This document shows, piece after piece, positions 7,803 to 12,279 of a DNA stretch of 12,279 bases. The stretch's first letter is position 1. Each line of letters opens with the position of its first letter. A program made the position numbers and the translations under genes. Origin of the DNA: Pelagophyceae sp. CCMP2097 (Eukaryota; Sar; Pelagophyceae); the NCBI GenBank assembly GCA_026770575.1, contig MU657171.1:788657-800935 (forward strand), in the 5' to 3' direction. The notes below the pieces were generated by a model, which saw nothing but the letters and a program-made list of their open reading frames with translations, searched no databases and was not told the origin of the DNA.

Positions 7803-8236
7803 TTGCTTGCTTAAGATCCACCCTGGGTGGGGCTGCCCCAGAAGGGTATGCCCGGCTAATCGGTTCCAAAGTCAGGCTCCCGGACCAAAAGGCCCTGGTG
7901 CCACGCCTGCGGGAGTGGTTTGTGCGCTTTGCGCTTGACCCCCTCATGCAAGTACGGGCCGCTAGACACTTTGGCTCTTTGGTCGTGCTCGTCGGGGAAG
8001 CCTGGTGGGGTGCGGTGGCGTCGGCGGTTTTTTCGAGCTCATTCGGGATGTGGATGTACCGCGTCGCGGCCCAGGCATGGCTTGGGTCCTTTCCTCCGTC
8101 TGTGCCTTTTTCCTCCGGCGCTAAAGTAGAAATTCAGCACGACTATTTTAAAATAAGTAAAAAAAAGAAAAAAGGAAAGGAAAAGGAAAGGAAAGGAAAG
8201 GAAAGGAAAAAATGTTGTAAAAACAACAGGTTTTAG
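7754..8236 (+). other. Unassigned open frame of 160 codons
   Basis: From ATG at 7754 to a stop at 8234. The first residues are the TTTGCTTTT repeat of the foldback arm translated (Phe/Cys alternation) and the last are the GGAAA microsatellite translated (Lys/Glu), so both ends are artefacts. The middle, about 7820-8120, reads like ordinary protein (for example LVPRLREWFVRFALD) with mixed codon use, but no family is recognised. It may be a captured gene fragment or chance. Confidence 0.2.
8158..8213 (+). repeat. Purine microsatellite, GGAAA type
   Basis: A pure A/G run with five to six GGAAA units, ending in AAAAAA. Confidence 0.9.
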
Positions 8237-8332
8237 AGCATGTCCAGGAAGAGTATGTCACCGAGAGTCCCGCTTCAAGCGCTATCTCTGCATATCCGTT
8301 GGCCAGTTGCTTTTGGTTTTGGACTTTCGGTC

Positions 8333-8367
8333 CTTCTTCTTCAATTATGCACTCCAATGAGGCTGCT
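8333..8367 (+). repeat. 35-bp direct repeat, left copy
   Basis: CTTCTTCTTCAATTATGCAC and the following 15 bases recur at 11837-11871 with one change (T/C at 8358/11862). This copy ends 5 bases before the left inverted repeat of the Harbinger element. Confidence 0.9.
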
Positions 8368-8372
8368 AAAGC

Positions 8373-8394
8373 CGAAAGTTATCTAAATTTTAAC
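8373..8394 (+). repeat. Harbinger left inverted repeat
   Basis: Perfect match, inverted, to 11781-11802. The core AGTTATCTAAATTTTAA is repeated directly at 8428-8444, as expected of a transposase or partner-protein binding site duplicated next to the end. Confidence 0.8.
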
Positions 8395-8480
8395 GCTTTA
8401 AGTGGCCTTTAAAACTGGAAATAGAGGAGTTATCTAAATTTTAAGAGGGCTTATTTAAAATACCTCTCTCTCTCCGAGCC

Positions 8481-8500
8481 TTTAAATAGGCCTATTTAAA
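8481..8500. promoter_or_regulatory. Perfect 20-bp palindrome with TATA-like core
   Basis: TTTAAATAGGCCTATTTAAA is a perfect palindrome, ending 74 bases before the transposase ATG. It contains TATTTAAA, a TATA-box-like word in a suitable place for a core promoter. It could also be a binding site for the partner protein. Function is inference. Confidence 0.4.
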
Positions 8501-8574
8501 ACTGAGTTTTGCTCGGATTTTAATTGAGTTCAGCGACTCAGGACCAACCGCCCCATACGCCGTGCGCACTCACG

Positions 8575-10176
8575 ATGCCGTCGCAGACGTTCCTCGCCGG
8601 CGCCTTCGTCTCGCTTCGGGCCGCCTACTTCCTCGCCGAGGAGGATAACGACTCGGACGACGAGGAGCTCCATGGGCATCAAGGCCAGGGTCCCCGGGAG
8701 CGGCTCAGGCGCACGCCTTCGGTCGATTCGGAGTTGTGGCAGCTCATTCACTCCGAGCGGGTGGGCGATCCGACGAGCACGCTGGGCAAGCGCTTCCGGG
8801 GGAGGTTCCGAGTCGGCTTTGATCGCTTTTTGGTGTTGGTCGCGGCGACTGAATCGTTGAAGAACGAAGACGGCAGCCTCACGTTCAAGGCGCCGCGGAG
8901 CGCCGCGGACTCGGTGACCGCCCCTGTGTCGATGAAGGTGATGATGGCGCTGCGGTGGCTCGCTTTGGGCTGCCCGTACGACGCCATCGCCGAGATGGCG
9001 CAAACGTCGGAGACGCTCGTGCGCATCACTTGCCAGAAGTGGGTGCACGAGTTCACGACGCGCTGCTTCGGCGCGTGGGTCCGCCCCCCTGAGGGGGAGA
9101 ATCTCGCGGAGCAGATGGAAATCTTCGCGCGCTGCGGCTTTCCTGGGGCCGTCGCGAGCGCCGACGTCGTCCACATAGCGTGGGACCAGTGCTCGGCCGG
9201 CCTCAAGCACGAGAACACCGGCAAGGAGGGCTTCCCGACGCGCGCGTTTCAGGTCTCGACCACGCACTCGAAGCGCATCATCGCCGTCACGGCCGGGCAC
9301 CCGGGCGCGCGCAACGACAAGACGATCACACGATACGACGGGTTCATCATGGGCATCAAGGAGATCTTCCAGAACCTGACGTTTACGCTGCGCAAGCGGG
9401 GCGGCTCCTGCACACAAGAGCGCGGCGCGTACGTCATCGTCGACGGAGGGTACGTCGAGGCGGACCGTGCCGCCAGCGTCTCCGGAACCGTCTCCGGGAC
9501 TGTTCCGGAGCAGCCTCCGGACCCGTCTGGAGCGTCTCCAGTGCGAGGCCTTTCTTCGGCCTCTGTCTGGGGGTGGCCTTCGGGGCTGCGGCACGGGCCG
9601 ATCTTCAAAATGTTAGGTACCACAAGTGGCGCTGCTTGCAGGCCACGGACAAGCGCGCCTCGGAGCAGTGGTCGAGCCTGTTCTCGAAAGTTTTGGAGTC
9701 GATGCGGAAGGACATCGAGGACATCTTCGGCACCATGAAGGCGCGCCACCGCATCCTGCGCGGCAAGATCGCGCTGCACAACCCGGACGACATCGACGCC
9801 GTCTTCTTCGCGTGCGCTATTCTCCACAACATGCTGCTCGAGGACGACGGTGTGTTCTATACCTGGCATGTGCCCGGTAATACGTGTCCACAAATCATTA
9901 CTAGGTTGGGCCATGCGGCACAAAAACTCTGCTTTCTGGTCGAAACGTGGCGCTGGCGACTTCGGCGTTTCGGGCTCCGTGACCGTGGAGGAGGAGGACG
10001 ACGAGTACCGAGGCGACCAGTTCGACTATTCCGGCTTGCGGAATAACTCCGAAGTCCGCGCCGGCGAAGTTGATCTCGTCGAAGAGCGCGAAGGCGCGTA
10101 TCACGTGCTCCGTGCGAAGCTCGTCGAGAACTTTGCCGTCCAGTTGACCGCTCGCAAGGTTGAGTGGCTAAAGTAA
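8575..10176 (+). CDS. PIF/Harbinger transposase (DDE_Tnp_4), 3 exons
   Basis: The transposase cuts and rejoins the transposon in the nucleus. Exons 8575-9449, 9617-9849 and 9905-10176 give 459 residues. The start is the first ATG after an upstream in-frame stop at 8521. Residues about 71-90 (RFRGRFRVGFDRFLVLV) and 125-160 (LRWLALGCPYDAIAEMAQTS) match the helical N-terminal region of Harbinger transposases. Catalytic residues are D197 (SADVVHIAWDQC), D290 (YVIVDGGY) and E326 (RKDIEDIFGTMK), a D-35-E spacing typical of the superfamily. Family words GKEGFPT (216-222), ARNDKTITRYD (245-255), HKWRCLQ (294-300) and ILHNMLLEDD are present. Intron 1 removal restores VDGGYHKWRCLQ. The second junction is less certain: a donor at 9877 instead of 9850 also restores the frame and adds 9 residues. 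The C-terminus, ending ARKVEWLK, fits the family. No disabling change is seen. Confidence 0.9.
9450..9616 (+). other. Transposase intron 1, 167 bp, introner-like
   Basis: Donor GTACGT and acceptor TGTTAG followed by G. Splicing joins the codons of the conserved VDGGY and HKWRCLQ motifs exactly. GGTAC occurs at both borders (9449-9453 and 9616-9620). CGGACCGTGCCGC at 9461-9473 is inverted at 9588-9600 with one mismatch. The interior is a series of CGTCTCCGG-type words. A duplication at the borders plus inverted repeats is what transposon-like introners show. Confidence 0.8.
9850..9904 (+). other. Transposase intron 2, 55 bp (or 28 bp)
   Basis: The frame must shift between LLEDDG (ending near 9849) and the downstream frame open to 10176. 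The acceptor ATTACTAG followed by G at 9904 suits. The donor is either GTGTGT at 9850 (55 bp) or GTAATA at 9877 (28 bp); both restore the frame. The 55-bp choice is the more usual size. A plain frameshift mutation is a third possibility. Confidence 0.6.
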
Positions 10177-10426
10177 TGAAGATAAGGAGGACTTTTTCAT
10201 TTCGCTCATCCCTTCCGCATTGAACGACGCACTTCCTCGAGGGTCCCGATTGCCCAACGATGCCGCCCTGCCCCCCGAGGGAACGAAGGAGGCCCGGGGC
10301 GCGGTCCATGAAAAAGTGACTGATTATGAATGTAGCCGCGAGCCCCACGTGGGGCAAGGCTCATCTCGAGAGGCGCCCTGGGCTAGGCGCCTTGGGCTGC
10401 ACGGACTCGCACGTCGCACCGGTGAT
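10177..10426. other. Intergenic space between convergent genes
   Basis: It contains ACTTTTTCAT (10191-10200) inverted at 10308-10317, and a perfect 14-bp palindrome GCCCCACGTGGGGC at 10342-10355, itself within a longer imperfect hairpin (GAGCC...GGCTC). These are candidate 3'-end or transcription-stop structures shared by the two genes. No obvious AATAAA signal was found. Confidence 0.4.
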
Positions 10427-11672
10427 CTAGTCTTCCGCCGGCCCGTCCACCTCCTCGGCCGCGGGCGCCACGGGTGCCACGGGCGGCGCGGGAGACTCCA
10501 AAGCCACGGCGACACTCTCGCGAGTAGGCATCGGCTCCTTGGAGATGGCGAAGAGCCGCGCCTTGAGCTCGGCTTTCTCTTCGTCGTTCGAGATGCCCCA
10601 CAGCACCTTGAGCTCGTCGACGAGATTCTTGCGTTCCGCGATGGCGTTGTTGAACGCCATCTCGACGCGGATCGCCATGGTCTGGGCGCCCATGTCGAGG
10701 AAGCGCGCCTTCTTCTCGTCGCGCTGGAGGTCGGCGTCGTTGATCTTCAAGGCGCGCTGCAAAACGCGGGTAGTCGCGGCGGCCGGCTTGACCGTCTTGA
10801 GGCCACCCTCTGGGACGCCGCGCGACAGCGGGGCGCCGAAAAATAACGCCGATGGTTCCTTGGCCCATGGGCCGAACCCGTCCCAAAAACGGTAGCCCCA
10901 GGGGCGCCAGCCTTTTGGCGGTCCTTCCAGGACCACCGACCGCCGCTTTGCCGGCCGCATCGCATCGCCATCGTCGTACTCCTTGTGCGTCTCGGCGTCC
11001 TTGATGAGCTGCAGGACAGCGGTCTGCAACACCACCTTTTGGAGCAAGCCTTCCGGGTTGCTGTCCCACTTGATGACGGCCTTACTCTTCGTCGTCCCCG
11101 TCAAGGCGATGTTGCCAAAGTGCCAGGCCACCATGCCGCCCTCGACCCCCTATAGGCAGTGCGGGTGTCGGAGCGGGCCTAGGCCGCATCGCGACCCCCG
11201 GGCAAGGCGACGTTCTCCAGTCGGGGTCTTTAAAGGCAGCACGTACCGGTTGCTGCAGTGCGACCCGCGCCCCGACGTGCTTCGCATCCTCGGCGTGCGC
11301 CGCCTTGATCTTGATCAACTCCTTGCCCTTCTCAAACGCGAGCCAGAGCTCGTTGCAGAAGCGCTCCTTAAAGTCGTCGAGTTGCGTGCCGCTCGGCAGC
11401 TTGCCGCCCGGAAGAACCCTGTTATAAAGCGGACGCCAGACGCTTCCCAAGTCGCGCTTGATTTCTTGCATCTTCGTCCACAGCGCCGCGCCGTCGCGCA
11501 CGTCGTAATCCGAAGCTTTGCCCTCAGTAACAAAACCCAAATGGCGCACGTACGCCTTTTCGAGCTCGTCGTGAAGCTTGTCGACCTTCATCGTCTCCAT
11601 GGCGTTCACCTCCAGGCCGGCGACCATCAACGCATAGCCTTCCTCCTCATGCCAACTCGACGCTTTCCCCAT
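10427..11672 (-). CDS. Harbinger partner protein, Myb/NAM-like, 2 exons
   Basis: Exons 11672-11247 and 11149-10427 give 382 residues. The start is the first ATG after an in-frame TAG. PIF/Harbinger elements carry a second gene for a Myb/SANT or trihelix-like protein that binds the transposon ends and the transposase; position, orientation and size fit that role. Residues 6-22 (SWHEEEGYALMVAGLEV) resemble the first helix of such domains. A charged region follows with several Trp (LWTKMQ, VWRPLYN, LWLAFEKGKEL). Exon 2 has AWHFGNIALTG, a helical ALKINDADLQRDEKKARF segment with coiled-coil character, similar to the C-terminal part of NAM-associated plant proteins, and a Pro/Ala-rich acidic tail. 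Removing the intron joins ALQQP to GVEGG in frame. Residues about 200-246 form a Trp/Gly/Pro-rich insert of unclear origin. Assignment rests on context plus weak motif similarity. Confidence 0.7.
11150..11246 (-). other. Partner-gene intron, 97 bp
   Basis: Read on the minus strand, the donor is GTACGT at 11246-11241, the same word as in transposase intron 1, and the acceptor is CCTATAG followed by GGG at 11150. The exons on both sides are in different frames and are joined in frame by this removal, phase 0. An alternative acceptor CCTAG lies inside near 11179, but using it would leave a stop-prone frame. Confidence 0.7.
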
Positions 11673-11780
11673 GACGCTCGACGTGATTCGAGATGTGTTC
11701 TAGCGAACGCTGCCCGAAAATCCTGAAAATAGACTTGATAAAATCGCCTTTAAGCAGCTGACATCTTTTGTGTCTTAAAA

Positions 11781-11802
11781 GTTAAAATTTAGATAACTTT
11801 CG
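11781..11802 (-). repeat. Harbinger right inverted repeat
   Basis: GTTAAAATTTAGATAACT and the following TTCG form the exact inverted copy of 8373-8394. It lies 109 bases upstream of the partner-gene start. Confidence 0.8.
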
Positions 11803-11836
11803 ATTTTTGCGCTTTAAAACTGAGTTTAAAACCCAG

Positions 11837-11871
11837 CTTCTTCTTCAATTATGCACTCCAACGAGGCTGCT
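11837..11871 (+). repeat. 35-bp direct repeat, right copy
   Basis: Same orientation as 8333-8367, 34 of 35 bases identical. It starts 34 bases beyond the right inverted repeat, compared with 5 bases on the left side. Confidence 0.9.
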
Positions 11872-12150
11872 TAAACCAACAGGCGGGCCAGCGCGCCAGA
11901 TCCCACACAATGTTTTTTTTTTCGTGCCGCAAGCAGTACGGCTTGTGATGGGTCCGTTTGCACTGGGTCGGCCTCGGTCCGGCGCTTGGTGAAACGACAG
12001 CGGACCTCTGAGGGCCATGTCGTCTCGGTGCAACAGTGACGCTATACAAGGTACAGCGTCGCCGCCGCCAATCTTTTCGTCGTCTTGGTGTATGGTGGGT
12101 TCTCTCAATGGGGTCGCGTACTGGAGCTCTCAAGCGCCGCTTGGACGGGG
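11872..12150. other. No recognisable gene
   Basis: Mixed composition with a T-run at about 11911-11921. Minus-strand frames (11845-12133) overlap and have no recognised domain. It could contain intron or 3' untranslated sequence of the minus-strand gene that ends at 12151. Confidence 0.4.
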
Positions 12151-12279
12151 TTACGCGAGGTAGTAGCGGAGCATGCGGCCGTGGAACTCCGTGTAGACGA
12201 GCACAAGGTACTGCAGCAGCGATGCCACGCGGGCCCGGCTGCGGGCCCGGCTGCGGGCCCGGCTGCGGGCCCGGCTGCG
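12151..12279 (-). CDS. 3' end of an unknown gene, runs off the window
   Basis: The minus strand is open from the window edge to a TAA at 12153-12151, giving 42 residues. The last 26 residues begin RVASLLQYLVLVYTEFHG and end RMLRYYLA. Nearly every codon ends in G or C, the same preference as in the two transposon genes. Upstream the frame runs through the 12-bp array, read as repeated Arg-Ser-Arg-Ala. No start is visible because the gene continues beyond the window. The terminal segment is rich in Leu, Val and Tyr and could be an amphipathic helix. No family is recognised; it may be a host gene or part of another element. Confidence 0.45.
   Translation of the reverse strand, partial: RSRARSRARSRARSRARVASLLQYLVLVYTEFHGRMLRYYLA
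12229..12279. repeat. 12-bp tandem array at window edge
   Basis: GCGGGCCCGGCT is repeated four times without change (12229-12276) and continues off the window. The period is a multiple of three, so it keeps the minus-strand frame open. Confidence 0.95.

Larger units (their letters stand above)
7508..8330. mobile_element. Inverted-repeat-bounded element, 823 bp
   Basis: CCGAAAGTCCAAAACCAAAA followed by GCA at 7508-7530 is the exact reverse complement of 8308-8330. Similarity goes on for several bases (CCGGCC against ACTGGCC). Inside are a foldback palindrome (7528-7802), an unassigned open frame (7754-8236) and a GGAAA microsatellite. No target duplication is seen next to either end. It could be a non-autonomous DNA transposon or two opposed copies of a short repeat. 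Confidence 0.5.
8373..11802. mobile_element. PIF/Harbinger DNA transposon, apparently complete
   Basis: The element is about 3.43 kb. A 22-bp perfect inverted repeat starting CGAAAGTTATCTAAATTT lies at 8373-8394 and, inverted, at 11781-11802. Inside are the two genes expected of an autonomous PIF/Harbinger transposon, a DDE transposase (+) and a probable DNA-binding partner (-), facing each other with their stop codons about 250 bases apart. Genes are GC-rich with G or C in most third positions, ends are AT-rich. A 3-bp target duplication, usual for this superfamily, is not evident directly outside these repeats (AGC left, ATT right), so the true ends may lie slightly further out. Both frames are free of stops after splicing. 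Confidence 0.85.

Noticed and set aside
8530..9594. Long minus-strand frame (354 codons) opposite the transposase
   Set aside because: It is Arg-rich with no domains, and is explained by the strong G/C third-position bias of the real gene on the plus strand.
10983..11726. Plus-strand frame of 247 codons opposite the partner gene
   Set aside because: Shadow of the minus-strand coding sequence; no recognised motifs, and the minus frame has the family-like features and splice sites.
1..12279. CRISPR array, bacterial operon or phage genes
   Set aside because: No regularly spaced repeats with unique spacers, no ribosome-binding-site-led gene series, and genes require introns.

Overview
The window reads as nuclear DNA of a eukaryote, most likely a single-celled alga or other protist, from a repeat-rich region. 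The evidence is a PIF/Harbinger-type transposase whose reading frame is restored only by removing GT-AG introns, a second transposon gene that also needs a spliceosomal intron, tRNA-like pol III-type sequences, a mariner-type MITE, and no bacterial gene layout. Three of the inferred introns end in AG followed by G, which fits dinoflagellates and several other algal groups but does not identify the organism. No host housekeeping gene is recognisable.

Layout. Bases 1-8330 are almost gene-free repeat territory. They hold: one copy of a dispersed tail repeat (1-78); a GC-rich repetitive patch (about 1000-1232); a decayed coding patch including a minus-strand fragment resembling the DUF6570 region of Helitron-type proteins (1486-1782); a Tc1/mariner-like MITE with 28-bp perfect inverted ends and TA flanks (2097-2558); tRNA-like modules (4792-4906, 5729-5795); a cluster of GTTC(A/T)GAAC-type motifs (5316-5450); an inverted-repeat element (6128-6465); a tandemly duplicated SINE-like unit whose copies each carry a 122-nt tRNA-like cassette (6589-7482); and a foldback palindrome nested in a larger inverted-repeat element (7508-8330).

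Bases 8373-11802 form a complete-looking autonomous PIF/Harbinger element of about 3.4 kb. Its 22-bp perfect inverted repeats enclose two convergent genes: a DDE transposase (+, exons 8575-9449, 9617-9849, 9905-10176) with all three catalytic acidic residues, and a probable DNA-binding partner (-, exons 11672-11247, 11149-10427). In this superfamily the two proteins act together, the partner bringing the transposase to the transposon ends. Both frames are open from ATG to stop once three introns are removed, so the element may be recent or still active. Transposase intron 1 has internal inverted repeats and a 5-bp duplication at its borders, like the introner-type introns described in algae.

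At the right edge a minus-strand coding end (12151 to beyond 12279) enters a 12-bp tandem array that encodes an Arg/Ser/Ala repeat. It belongs to another, unrecognised gene.
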